Assembly: GCF_900113735.1 (NCBI RefSeq)
Contig: NZ_FOQM01000007.1
Coordinates: forward strand, 62,001 to 126,000
DNA from: Bradyrhizobium sp. Gha
GTDB lineage: Bacteria; Pseudomonadota; Alphaproteobacteria; Rhizobiales; Xanthobacteraceae
DNA: 64,000 nt
Direction of reading: 5' to 3'
Below are positions 46,171 through 54,509 of the stretch, one piece after another. Position 1 is the first letter of the stretch. Each line of letters begins with the position of its first letter. The position numbers and the translations under genes were made by a program. The notes under the pieces are model-generated. The model was not told the origin of the DNA. It ran no database searches and saw only the letters and a program-made list of their open reading frames with translations.

Positions 46171-46342
46171 TGGCAGCGCTCATTGCTTCAAAGTGATCGA
46201 TGCGGGCCTGATTGCGGGCGAGAGATACGACGAACTGATCCAACGCGGCTTCTGAGTCAGCGTCTAAGGCGGCATTCCCGGCAAACAGAATAGCCGGAGA
46301 AACGTTGTTGTTGGCCGGCTCCGGCAATTGATTTGGCTGCAT
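46151..46342 (-). CDS. Small protein upstream of the integrase, 63 aa
   Basis: MQPNQLPEPANNNVSPAILF opens a short acidic helical protein ending in AANDNTIH. GGGGGAA precedes the ATG at good distance, and its 3' end overlaps the recombinase start by 20 bp, so the two are translationally coupled. It is divergent from the XRE gene, with a palindrome between. It could be a directionality or accessory factor, but no known family is recognised. Confidence 0.7.
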   Translation of the reverse strand: MQPNQLPEPANNNVSPAILFAGNAALDADSEAALDQFVVSLARNQARIDHFEAMSAANDNTIH

Positions 46343-46370
46343 AATTCCCCCAATAATAGGTCCAGTATTT

Positions 46371-46389
46371 ATCCGACAAACGGTCGGAT
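46371..46389. promoter_or_regulatory. Perfect 7-bp palindrome between integrase and XRE genes
   Basis: ATCCGAC-aaacg-GTCGGAT lies in the 69-bp divergent gap between the integrase operon (start 46342) and the XRE gene (start 46412). Likely operator for the XRE protein controlling both directions. Confidence 0.65.
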
Positions 46390-46411
46390 TTCAATGTCTA
46401 TATGAGAAATA

Positions 46412-46687
46412 ATGACTGGGCGTGATTTCTCCCTGTTGGCAGCGCAGATTAGAGCCGCGCGCGGTTTGCTTGGTTGGTCTCAGGACTACCTAGCCAAAGG
46501 CTGTAAGATGCATCGCAGTACGCTGGCCGATCTTGAAGGCGGCAAGCGTGAGCCGCACGAAGCCACGCTGTCCGTTCTGATGAATGAGCTAGCAGCGGCG
46601 GGAATTCAATTCACAGAAACAGGCGTGCAGTTTCGGAAGTGGCCGCCGAAGACTTATGTGCCGAGTGGAGTGAAGAGTAAAAAGTGA
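46412..46687 (+). CDS. XRE-type helix-turn-helix regulator
   Basis: A 91-residue protein with a Cro/CI-type HTH at about residues 10-62: LAAQIRAARGLLGWSQDYLA KGCKMHRSTLADLEGGKREP, then a short tail (TETGVQFRKW) of the kind seen in repressors that end after one domain. It is divergent from the integrase operon across a perfect palindrome. Its stop overlaps the GTG of the HEPN-type gene by 3 bp, making a two-gene operon that resembles a regulator plus effector pair. Confidence 0.9.
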   Translation: MTGRDFSLLAAQIRAARGLLGWSQDYLAKGCKMHRSTLADLEGGKREPHEATLSVLMNELAAAGIQFTETGVQFRKWPPKTYVPSGVKSKK

Positions 46688-47394
46688 AGATGTCGACCGA
46701 ATTAGTTAGCGCCAAAAACATCTTGATGCTGATGCCTGAGTTCACCGAGAAATTCGGAACGGACAAGGACATAGCTTTGGCCAGAGAACTACTCACGATA
46801 AGTCGAGAGACCAGAGTACTACTAGGACAGCTCTTTCTATGCAGAGCCATGACACGATCAAAAGAGTTTGCGGACGCTTGCGATAAGAGCGCAGCACGGG
46901 CGGGCTCTGGTATCGTCGTATCAACTTTGATTAGGACCATGGTCGTTTCAACCGCCGCTCTGTTCGACCGAGACCATCGCGCAATCGACATTCGGCGGTT
47001 TCTCAAGTCATCTCTCAGAAGCGACAGGTTAGAGTTTATTCGCCGTCTCCATTCTTATCATGGCACAAGTGAGCTGGCGGAAGCATCAATCCAACGTTTA
47101 GTCAAATACAACCGGGGCCTTCGTCGAGGCAAAGTCAGCGAGGCTATCGATGCATTATCTAAAACGCGCAACGCAAACGTCGCGCACTTCGATCTGAACC
47201 CGGATATCTCAGGCCGAAACGCGATTATTCACGACCTCGACCACGTCATTTCCGCCACAGCGATTGTAGTCGGCGAGGCGAACGTGCTTGTGCTGAACCG
47301 TAAAGTAGACGGGCCAAAACTGAGAACGATGCTCCGCGAGGACGCAAACGGATTCGTGGCTACTCTTCGAAATGGATTTGAGGCCACGAACTGA
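46684..47394 (+). CDS. HEPN/AbiU2-like protein
   Basis: A 236-residue all-helical protein. Late in the sequence SKTRNANVAHFDLNPD contains R-x5-H (R162, H168), the catalytic motif of HEPN ribonucleases. The overall pattern (long N-terminal helices, then RNAxxAHFD) resembles AbiU2-type HEPN proteins. GTG at 46684 overlaps the XRE stop; an ATG two codons in is an alternative. With the XRE gene it could form a toxin-antitoxin or abortive-infection pair. RNase activity is inferred from the motif only. Confidence 0.7.
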   Translation: MKMSTELVSAKNILMLMPEFTEKFGTDKDIALARELLTISRETRVLLGQLFLCRAMTRSKEFADACDKSAARAGSGIVVSTLIRTMVVSTAALFDRDHRAIDIRRFLKSSLRSDRLEFIRRLHSYHGTSELAEASIQRLVKYNRGLRRGKVSEAIDALSKTRNANVAHFDLNPDISGRNAIIHDLDHVISATAIVVGEANVLVLNRKVDGPKLRTMLREDANGFVATLRNGFEATN

Positions 47395-47564
47395 GGTGCC
47401 CTCTTTCGCAAGGTTTCTCAAATCGCGTGAAGCAGGCTCAACGCAAGCTGCTGTTTGAAGCTGTCCGCGAAATCAATCTCCCCATCTTCATACAAGATGG
47501 AGCGCGCCGCTTCTCTGTCTTGAATTGTCTCAATTGGCGCCGATAATATTGCTGTCTCAGCGTG

Positions 47565-47837
47565 TCAACGGATGCAGTTAAACTGAAATTCGTATTTGTC
47601 GCTGAAGGGCCAATGTTCCTTCCAGACCTTGCCACTCGGGGAAAGCTGCGCAATACGGCCCGCCTTTGCACAATGGGCTTGAGCTTGGTCAGCCGCGAGT
47701 TGGTCACAAGACTCGCCGCTTTTGCACGAAGTGCTAAGCGTGATCGACGCAGGCGTACTGAGCATCACCGCAACCTCGGCGGCAGAGGCCGGACCACAAA
47801 TGCACGCAACAAAGGGCACAAGAAAAAACGTCTTCAT
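47565..47837 (-). CDS. Small secreted hypothetical protein, 90 aa
   Basis: Signal peptide MKTFFLVPFVACICGPASA, then a mature part with paired Cys (TSCKSGESCDQLAADQAQAH CAKAGR and a final FNCIR), suggesting disulfides in the periplasm. GGGGAG precedes the ATG. No family recognised. It lies alone between the HEPN gene and the second recombinase, with no gene in 47838-48109. Confidence 0.7.
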   Translation of the reverse strand: MKTFFLVPFVACICGPASAAEVAVMLSTPASITLSTSCKSGESCDQLAADQAQAHCAKAGRIAQLSPSGKVWKEHWPFSDKYEFQFNCIR

Positions 47838-48109
47838 CGCGACTCCCCCGAAAACACTTCCCCTCTCTTATGGCCAACTCAACCAGTGCTTGTCAAACCA
47901 AGCCAACAATCACATATCCTGATTTTCCGAACTTTCGCTTGCTCCGTCGGGCAAAACAGTGGTTCATAGGGTGCTGGCTCTGATTATGGGAGGGAACCAG
48001 CACATGGCAGACGATGGCTGTTCCGAACTGTCAAAAATCGCGAAGCTCAATGGGGATTTCCGTAGGAACTACGGTCTACTCCTCGGAGCGTTCCTTTACC
48101 TGCGTTCGA

Positions 48110-49765
48110 TTAGTGCCGCCCGTGGCCGCTCTTGGTTTTGCGCTGGCCTACTTTCAGTCGCTTGCTCAGCGGCTCTTGCATGGCTCGGGAAGCACGGCTT
48201 GCCTTGGTCACTTTCCGGGTGACCGCACGAACAAGAGCGTCGGCGGTTTTGAAGCAAGTTATAGAGTTACGCGCCCCGGCCGCCTCCGAAAATCGTATCG
48301 TTCGCTTTACTTTGCCATCCGTGGGCAACAGCACGTAATCCAACAGGGCCTTGTTGTGCTCTGTTTGCCTGATGGCAGCTATCCACCCAGCCGGCACGTG
48401 CGCGTCACATTGGATCGTCCAATGAGGAGAATGAGTCTCCTTCTCTGGCGGTGTCCAGCGCGCGGCTCTAACCGAAATGCAGATGGCTTCATTCACGCGA
48501 AGGGAATCTGTCCAGCCGCCGGTGCTCGTGCGGCAACCCGCCCTTCTAACAGCAGCCACAATGCGAGAGGCAAGCTTTGTCTTTTGCTCCGACCAAAGAG
48601 GTCGAGACTCTAGGAATTCGTAGTTTCGTTTCGGGGTGAAGCCGAGGAGTCGATAGAGATTTCGCAAGCAGCCGAAGTGGGTCTGGCATGTCGCCACGCA
48701 AGGCAGCCCGGGCGTGCTGTCTATAATACCCTTGTTTAACTTTCCATGTTTAAGCAACGCTTTTCGCAATCGGACGAGCATCTCTTCTTCGGTTAGATCG
48801 ACGCGCCGCTCTTCAATAAATTTGTTCGCCTTTGCGAAGACGTCACGATCAACAATGGGCTGAATGCAGCCTTCAGCTCTGATCCACTGGTCAGGAGGAT
48901 TGTACGTGTACGTCTGGCGCAGCTTGAATGACCTCCGATTGAAGATGAGGTTGCCGATGTAGCTTTCGTTTCGGAGTATGGCTCCGACCATCACGCGCGT
49001 CCAAGGGCCCCCCGAGCGCGTTGGTACTTTCTTCTTATTCAGTTCCCAAGCCACCACCGTTTCACATTTCACTTCGAGAAAACGGCCAAATATCCACCTG
49101 ACCGTAGCAACTTCTTGAGCGGTCCCAGGGCGAACTCTGATGTGATCAGTCAAAAGATACTTTCGCTGCCCTTTCTTTAGAACACCCTTCGATTGCTCCT
49201 TCTCGTCAACAAGCTCCCGCACCAAGCCATAGCCGGGGTTACCACAAGGCTTGTAACCCAGACGGGCGAAGCGGCATTGGCCTGCATAAACCTTCACTGA
49301 AAGCTCTCTGCTGTACTCGGCCGCCATCACTCTTTTGATGTTCTTGACGATGCTGGCGAGCATGGTGCCGTCGTTGTCGAACTGTTCGGCACAATACGCG
49401 ACCTTGATGCCCGCGCGCTTGCACATGAATTCATAGTGCGCGCTTTCGTCTGCATCTTGGAAGCGTCCCCATCGGCTTACATCGTAGACAAGGATGTGCC
49501 CGAAGTCGGCCTGCCCCTTCTCGACATCCTCTATTAGCTCGAGGAGGCCCGGCCTATTCTTGATGAGTAACCCGCTTTCGCCCTCGTCTCTGTAGGTGCG
49601 GACAAGAGTTAGGTTGTGAGCGTGTGCATAGGCAGCTATCACTGCAGCCTGATTTTGGATTGAATAGTGCTGCATCTCAGTGGACATTCGGACGTACTGA
49701 GCAGCACGAACGCCAAGAAGCGCTTTCGGCAAATGAGCCCTGTGAATGACAAGTTCGTTGCCCAT
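48110..49765 (-). CDS. Second serine recombinase
   Basis: A 551-residue recombinase. The resolvase domain has AAQYVRMSTEMQHYSIQNQA with nucleophile Ser28, then YRDEGESGLLIKNRPGLLEL and ILVYDVSRWGRFQDADESAH. The recombinase domain covers about 200-330, with the usual VGAILRNESYIGNLIFNRRS. The C-terminal part lacks a clear zinc ribbon and ends in a lysine/arginine-rich tail. It is of a different subfamily from the integrase at 44350. A LexA-type box lies 76 bp upstream, suggesting DNA-damage induction. Confidence 0.92.
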   Translation of the reverse strand: MGNELVIHRAHLPKALLGVRAAQYVRMSTEMQHYSIQNQAAVIAAYAHAHNLTLVRTYRDEGESGLLIKNRPGLLELIEDVEKGQADFGHILVYDVSRWGRFQDADESAHYEFMCKRAGIKVAYCAEQFDNDGTMLASIVKNIKRVMAAEYSRELSVKVYAGQCRFARLGYKPCGNPGYGLVRELVDEKEQSKGVLKKGQRKYLLTDHIRVRPGTAQEVATVRWIFGRFLEVKCETVVAWELNKKKVPTRSGGPWTRVMVGAILRNESYIGNLIFNRRSFKLRQTYTYNPPDQWIRAEGCIQPIVDRDVFAKANKFIEERRVDLTEEEMLVRLRKALLKHGKLNKGIIDSTPGLPCVATCQTHFGCLRNLYRLLGFTPKRNYEFLESRPLWSEQKTKLASRIVAAVRRAGCRTSTGGWTDSLRVNEAICISVRAARWTPPEKETHSPHWTIQCDAHVPAGWIAAIRQTEHNKALLDYVLLPTDGKVKRTIRFSEAAGARNSITCFKTADALVRAVTRKVTKASRASRAMQEPLSKRLKVGQRKTKSGHGRH

Positions 49766-49840
49766 TGACGCGCCCTTTGAAAGTCACGCGCAAGCGAACA
49801 TCAGACGCCGACCTCACTCAATGTTCAAGAAAAACCACAA

Positions 49841-49855
49841 GAACATATTGCGAAC
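49841..49855. promoter_or_regulatory. LexA-type SOS box (GAAC-N7-GAAC)
   Basis: GAACatattgcGAAC is a direct repeat with the 7-bp spacer of alphaproteobacterial LexA sites (GTTC-N7-GTTC on the other strand). It lies between the second recombinase (start 49765, minus) and a small plus-strand gene (start 49882), so it could control either or both. Confidence 0.7.
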
Positions 49856-49881
49856 AAGAACAAAGCTGGTACACTTAGCGG

Positions 49882-50094
49882 ATGCCAGTTTCCGCCCCGG
49901 CCCAGCCTGATCCCGACCGCCTCGAAGCTGCGGCCGATCAGGCCATTGAAGCGTGCGGCGGCGAACTTCGCGAAGCTGTCAAAGCGCTCATCGTCGCCAA
50001 CGAATTCCTTGAGCGGCGGCTAGAAGAGCTTGCTTCGCCCGGCTACGCGCGCGTTCGCGTGCTGCCGCGTGATCGAAAAGATTGGTACGATTGA
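49882..50094 (+). CDS. Small conserved protein, 70 aa
   Basis: MPVSAPAQPDPDRLEAAADQ opens a helical acidic protein with a middle segment AIEACGGELREAVKALIVAN EFLERRLEEL and a basic end RDRKDWYD. A LexA-type box sits 27 bp before the ATG. It is divergent from the second recombinase. It converges on the membrane protein gene at 50137. Function unknown; the SOS-type box suggests co-induction with the recombinase. Confidence 0.78.
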   Translation: MPVSAPAQPDPDRLEAAADQAIEACGGELREAVKALIVANEFLERRLEELASPGYARVRVLPRDRKDWYD

Positions 50095-50136
50095 ATGCTT
50101 GTACGCGTCGGCGGGTTAGTGTGGGCACCGCGTCCA

Positions 50137-51261
50137 TCATTCCACAGAATGGGATGTGCAGGAGCCGCTAGGGGTTGGACAATCAACCCACTTCGGTGGC
50201 CACTCTCGTTGAACTTGAAGTCTGCCACCGCTGTCCACCAGTACGCGACAATGAGCCACGTAAGGCAACGTATCAAGCCCTGTCGCCCGCAGCTTCAGTT
50301 GCGTGCTCTCTCCGACGTCAAACAGCGGGTGAGGTTCGGGAATAGCAAGCGTCGCGAACGAGTCTGAACAGTCGTAGGACGCCTTGTCGCGCGCTTCTCC
50401 GTATTCAACCAACGGTATGAAAACGTGATCGCCGGGCGCCAATGTGACGTTGGCCCTCAAAATGATTGGGAACTTAAGCCCGGAGGCGACCTCTGAGGAT
50501 TCCAGAATGACCTTACAATTCGTAAGCCCTTTTGGGCCAATATTTTCTAGCTTCAGATTCAGCTGTCGGCGCAATTGATGAAGACCATTTGCTTCGAAAC
50601 CCAAATAGCCGTCGCTAGCTCCGAACGTTATCATGAGTGACGAGATTGCCCTTGGACCGGCCGATCCAAGAGGCGGCCAATACCGTTCGATCGCCGCACG
50701 GCTGGTCATCAATTCTAAGTAGGTTTCATCACTGCCAGAACGGACCGATGATTCCGTTTCTGGCGAGCCCCTTAGTAGGCTGAACCAATCCATTCGATGC
50801 TTGAACCAAAATTCACCGGGAATTGGTTCGTGAACACCGTGAGCAGCCTTCTTACCCCAGATCGGAATCTCGCCATCAGCAGCTGCTTGCAGTAACTCAT
50901 CGTACTCACGGCTTCCGCTCACGTTGGACGAACTGGCAGCAGCAACGAAACTTTCCCCCCACCTGCGAAAGCAGATATAGCCGACCGCTTCGCCGAGACC
51001 AACATCGCGCACGACGGTTGGACCTGCCTTCGCTGCAGCTTCAAGCGAGCTGACCCTGTCTCTCTCTCGACGCCAAACGCTATAAGAAGCCGCCCAGATG
51101 CAGACGAAAGCGGTTATCGCGAGAAGCACCTTGCCCGTCGTATTCTCTATCCAAAGCGCTGCGATTGCAGCCGGCACGCTGAGCGGTCCGCTCATCCGGG
51201 AGAACCATTCGGACCAGATTGCGCGAAAGAACTCTAGGAGGTTGGAAATTGACTTTGACAT
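50137..51261 (-). CDS. Membrane-anchored hypothetical protein, 374 aa
   Basis: Two hydrophobic segments near the N-terminus (about 25-37 and 42-60, KVLLAITAFVCIWAASYSVW) are followed by a soluble part of about 310 residues predicted cytoplasmic or periplasmic. The latter mixes helices with beta-rich sequence (LNLKLENIGPKGLTNCKVIL ESSEV), resembling immunoglobulin-like domains. No family recognised. It sits among defence-type genes on the element, which hints at a cargo role, without direct support. Confidence 0.75.
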   Translation of the reverse strand: MSKSISNLLEFFRAIWSEWFSRMSGPLSVPAAIAALWIENTTGKVLLAITAFVCIWAASYSVWRRERDRVSSLEAAAKAGPTVVRDVGLGEAVGYICFRRWGESFVAAASSSNVSGSREYDELLQAAADGEIPIWGKKAAHGVHEPIPGEFWFKHRMDWFSLLRGSPETESSVRSGSDETYLELMTSRAAIERYWPPLGSAGPRAISSLMITFGASDGYLGFEANGLHQLRRQLNLKLENIGPKGLTNCKVILESSEVASGLKFPIILRANVTLAPGDHVFIPLVEYGEARDKASYDCSDSFATLAIPEPHPLFDVGESTQLKLRATGLDTLPYVAHCRVLVDSGGRLQVQREWPPKWVDCPTPSGSCTSHSVE

Positions 51262-51302
51262 CTAATATCCCGAGACAGATTTTTGCGAGCCGACAACAAC
51301 CT

Positions 51303-52351
51303 CTACCCCGCAAGAGACTTAGCGTAGTAATCAAACAGCTGCGTGCATCCGAGTTTGTTTTCAATATGGATATTGTCGCGTGTCACGCTCCGGACACCTG
51401 GCTCCGGCTCGACCGTGCCATATGCAGCGTCGAGTTCGTCAACGACGTGATTCTTATCGGCGTCTGACATACCGTAAGCTGTGCCATAAATTTGCACGGC
51501 CCTTTTTTGCGGCCTTCTATGCGATCGAAAAAGCAACTTCATGTTTTGCTTATGGTAGGCAAATCCGAGAAACACTACGCCTTCAGCGTCATTAATGGCT
51601 CGATCTATTCTATCTAGCGTAACGGTCTCTTCCACCTGCTCCGTGTATGTCTTGATGCCTTTGCCAAGCGTAAAATAATCTAGCCGCCCGTACGTCTGGC
51701 CACCAAAAGGTACACGGCCTAAAGGGCCGACAGACCCATAGGGGTGAATTATTTCTGCTTGCTGAACGATCGGCTAGCTTCTTGGCTCCCAATGCCATAT
51801 AGAAGTTGCAGCGCGTAGGTCATAAAGTGCTCGACGCACCGATCGTAGTTGAAAACGATAAAAGACACGTCTTCAAACACCCTCGCGACATCTGACACCT
51901 TTCTGTCGGGGCCAAGGACCTGCATGAACTTCACGAGCCAAGTCGAATGAAGTCTTTCGAGGTTCAGACTTTTGTTGCCCGATTGATCGACAAAGATATG
52001 GCTGTGTCGTTCCGCAAACAGAATGGATCGCACAATCGCCGCCTTGCCTACCGCGATTACTGCAGGGCTCATTTCGTGAATATTCAAGAAGTCATCTATC
52101 GAACTCGATAGCAGCACTCCTCTCTGTATCAAACGGAACGCCGAAAGATAATCTAGGTCTCTGCGATCCGCGCGCTCGAAAAAGCTTAACGCAAGATCAT
52201 CATCAGATGTCCCAGCCTTGACCAGCTGCCCATGGTCAATCGCCACTTTTGTCCGCAGTGAGATATCCTGAGCTAGACCGCGCCCCACGGGAAGATTAAT
52301 TTCGTGCCCAGCGCCAGCGCCAACAATAAAAAGGGTCTTGCGGTTGAACAT
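51303..52351 (-). pseudogene. SIR2-like protein, frameshifted
   Basis: The upstream frame (to 51749) begins MFNRKTLFIVGAGAGHEINL PVG, the dinucleotide-binding start of SIR2-like proteins, and has SFIVFNYDRCVEHF, the NYD segment of that group. The downstream frame, two bases out of register, continues as QAEIIHPYGSVGPLGRVPFG, where the family has its His-Gly region, then GVVFLGFAYHKQNMKLLF. One base lost near 51765 explains the break. Such genes are NADases in several anti-phage systems. As it stands the N-terminal half ends in SFSKQK and would lack the rest of the pocket. Confidence 0.7.
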
Positions 52352-52702
52352 AACTAACGCCCCAATCTCAAATCGCACTAATCTAGGACCGGAATTGGTG
52401 TAGCGCCAGACTGAGAAGCGAAGCTGTCCCCCACCATTTTGAGAAAAGGCGGCCGGCCAAACCGGCTTCGTCGGCGCCGCGTGCGTCGATGGTGACGTTG
52501 ACCGGAGCATTTCACAGAGCAGTTAGGCACAACCGTCAAGCCTCCGGGAAATTTACCAACTCTGGCCCCGTCTCACCGACGATTGACCTGGAGATGTTAA
52601 GCTCTCTGGGTAATCTTAAACGGCGCAAGGTCGACAATCGACGTTGGCAGACAGACCGCGCCCACGCGCGTCATCACGGCGATTTTGTAGGAAGAGATAT
52701 CG
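52352..52702. other. Gap without a gene
   Basis: It lies between the divergent SIR2-like remnant and the DUF3883-type gene. It holds both promoters, presumably, and a GGCCGGCC palindrome near 52450. The minus-strand frame that runs in from the SIR2-like gene has no ribosome site here. Confidence 0.5.
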
Positions 52703-53758
52703 ATGGCTCAAGACGGTCCCGCACGATCCCTAAACAAGCTGACAAGCCCAACGGCAGTGAAAGCAGCCATCGCCGAGTGCGATCAGTTGGGACGCGATTC
52801 TTTTCTTCGTTTGTACGGCTTCAAGCCAGCGCGAGAATATGCCCTTCATTTCTCGGATGGCGTTTATGATTCAAAGGCAATAGCTGCGGTCGCCTTCGGA
52901 TATCAGTTTGGAACTGAGCCGCTTGCCTGGGATGAATGTAGTGGCGGAAAGGTCAAGGGGAATGCGGCTTGGGCTTTAGATCGATTAGGCTTTCGCGTCA
53001 CCGGCGTTAAGCACGTAGGGTGGTGGATCGAAGAAGCGGAGGCCGCAGTTGACGCCTATCTTGAGATGCTTGCGATGCACCAAGCCGGGTTGCCCTTCAA
53101 GAAGAAAGACTATCACAGCAAATTGCACTCGCAGGCACCTGCTCGCACCGCCAAGGCTTACGAATGGAAACTACAAAACGTAAGCGCAGTGCTTCAAGCG
53201 ATGGGCAGGGAATGGTTGCCCGGATACGCTCCGGCGCCGGGCTTCCAAACTCTTCTGCGGTACGTCTTGGAAGATCGCATTGGTCGAGACTTCGACAGTT
53301 CGGAAGCAGCGGCGATTCGTGCCGTGCCTCCAAGCAAGCCCCGGCTCATCAAAATCGACTGGGCGCTAAGAGATGCCGAAAATCGCGAACTCGGCAAGGG
53401 GGGCGAACGCTACGTGTTCGAGCAACAACGCCAGGCGCTGAAGGATGGCAGACGACCTGATTTGGCCGCGAAGGTGAAATGGGAGGCCAGTGAAGCGGAT
53501 GGGCAGGGGTACGACATCTCCTCGTTCGATCTTGACGGAAAACCTATCCACATCGAAGTCAAGACGACAGCGCGTGGCGAGGCGACGCCTTTCTTCGTGT
53601 CGAGCAATGAAGTTCGGGTGTCATCTCGACTAGGCGACTCGTATCGGCTCTATCGGGTGTACAATTTCCCAGATTCGCCTGAGATTGCCGTCTATCGGGG
53701 AGCGCTTGAGAGCTGTCTCGTACTGAATCCGGCATCCTATCGCGCGCAGCGAAAATGA
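52703..53758 (+). CDS. ScoMcrA-like N-domain plus DUF3883 nuclease, probable restriction-type defence protein
   Basis: A 351-residue protein. The N-terminal region (about 15-105) has AAIAECDQLGRDSFLRLYGF KPAREYALHFSDGVYDSKAI AAVAFGYQ, the pattern of the ScoMcrA N-terminal head domain. The C-terminal DUF3883-type nuclease domain (about 235-335) has GGERYVFEQQR (E240), GYDISSFD (D271) and IHIEVKTT (E285-V-K287), a PD-(D/E)XK arrangement. Relatives restrict modified DNA. It is divergent from the SIR2-like remnant, forming a defence pair on the element. It looks intact. Confidence 0.8.
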   Translation: MAQDGPARSLNKLTSPTAVKAAIAECDQLGRDSFLRLYGFKPAREYALHFSDGVYDSKAIAAVAFGYQFGTEPLAWDECSGGKVKGNAAWALDRLGFRVTGVKHVGWWIEEAEAAVDAYLEMLAMHQAGLPFKKKDYHSKLHSQAPARTAKAYEWKLQNVSAVLQAMGREWLPGYAPAPGFQTLLRYVLEDRIGRDFDSSEAAAIRAVPPSKPRLIKIDWALRDAENRELGKGGERYVFEQQRQALKDGRRPDLAAKVKWEASEADGQGYDISSFDLDGKPIHIEVKTTARGEATPFFVSSNEVRVSSRLGDSYRLYRVYNFPDSPEIAVYRGALESCLVLNPASYRAQRK

Positions 53759-53798
53759 AATCGGTCGCCTCTTGCCCAGCACGACACTTGGCATCCGG

Positions 53799-53999
53799 TT
53801 AGGACACGTCCGCTAGTCGCGGCCGCAACATGCCCCGTTGCCAGGACATAGCGACCTTATCGCCGTGCTCATTCCACAAGGCTTCAAGTTCGTCATCGTG
53901 CTTGAACGCAAAGAACCCGCACGGTTCACCGCGAAGCCAAGCCTGGGCGGATAGCGACAGCGCCTGCCGCTTGTTCAACGCTCTTTTCCGGGGCGCCAT
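53799..53999 (-). CDS. Small phage-type protein, 66 aa
   Basis: MAPRKRALNKRQALSLSAQA opens a basic N-terminus followed by an acidic patch (FFAFKHDDELEALWNEHGD). It starts 3 bp after the terminase small subunit stop, so both are on one transcript. It is probably a DNA-linked accessory protein; no family recognised. Confidence 0.72.
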   Translation of the reverse strand: MAPRKRALNKRQALSLSAQAWLRGEPCGFFAFKHDDELEALWNEHGDKVAMSWQRGMLRPRLADVS

Positions 54000-54002
54000 C
54001 TA

Positions 54003-54335
54003 TCACCGCCGATTAGCAGGCAACGCAGGCGGGCGGCCAGAAGCAGCTTCACCGATATCCAAGCCGAGTTCTCGGAACAGGCGGGCCATACCAATCCGGC
54101 TATCCCGCTCAATCGCAACGGCCGGGTGCGCTCGCGGGCTACCGAAGCGGTCCTGATACGTCATACCTTCCTTTGCAATAACTTTCCGGGCGTCTTCGGC
54201 ACGGTCGTAGGCTTCGCACGCCTTAGTAAGAAGAATGATGTGGTGGGGCTCAAATTCATATTCCGCAACGGCGCCGGTGAAGAAGGCGGCGGCGTCTTTG
54301 CTAAGGTGCTTTGGTGGTTTGTACTGTGTAGTCAC
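54003..54335 (-). CDS. Phage terminase small subunit, P27 type
   Basis: A 110-residue protein. PPKHLSKDAAAFFTGAVAEY, then HHIILLTKACEAYDRAEDAR KVIAKEGMTYQDRFGSPRAH PAVAIERDSRIGMARLFREL GLD is the canonical P27-family pattern. Terminase small subunits bind the phage pac/cos DNA and recruit the large subunit. No large subunit gene is present on the element, so packaging would need a helper phage enzyme. The 66-residue gene follows at once. Confidence 0.88.
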   Translation of the reverse strand: MTTQYKPPKHLSKDAAAFFTGAVAEYEFEPHHIILLTKACEAYDRAEDARKVIAKEGMTYQDRFGSPRAHPAVAIERDSRIGMARLFRELGLDIGEAASGRPPALPANRR

Positions 54336-54441
54336 TACTTCCCTTTCTAAAAATTTGATTTGAACGGGGTCACCGTCCGTAAAACATCGGCCATGGGCCG
54401 GTTACAGCCTCTCGTTTGGCAGGGAATCGACCGCCCTACCC

Positions 54442-54480
54442 CATCCGGCCATTGCGTTGCCTGAGCGGCAGCCGTAGCGT
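54442..54480 (+). repeat. Duplicated 5' element, copy A
   Basis: About 39 bp, nearly identical (three substitutions and one indel) to 54964-55003, with shared core GAGCGGCAGCC. It ends 29 bp before the ATG of the P-loop gene at 54510. Candidate shared promoter, regulator site or leader element. Confidence 0.8.
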
Positions 54481-54509
54481 CAGGGATCATCCATTGGACC
54501 CGAACGACT

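Noticed and set aside
47438..47707. A minus-strand frame of 89 codons
   Set aside because: It overlaps the secreted protein gene at 47565 in another frame and has no ribosome site or motif.
48014..48613. A plus-strand frame of 199 codons
   Set aside because: Antisense to the second serine recombinase.
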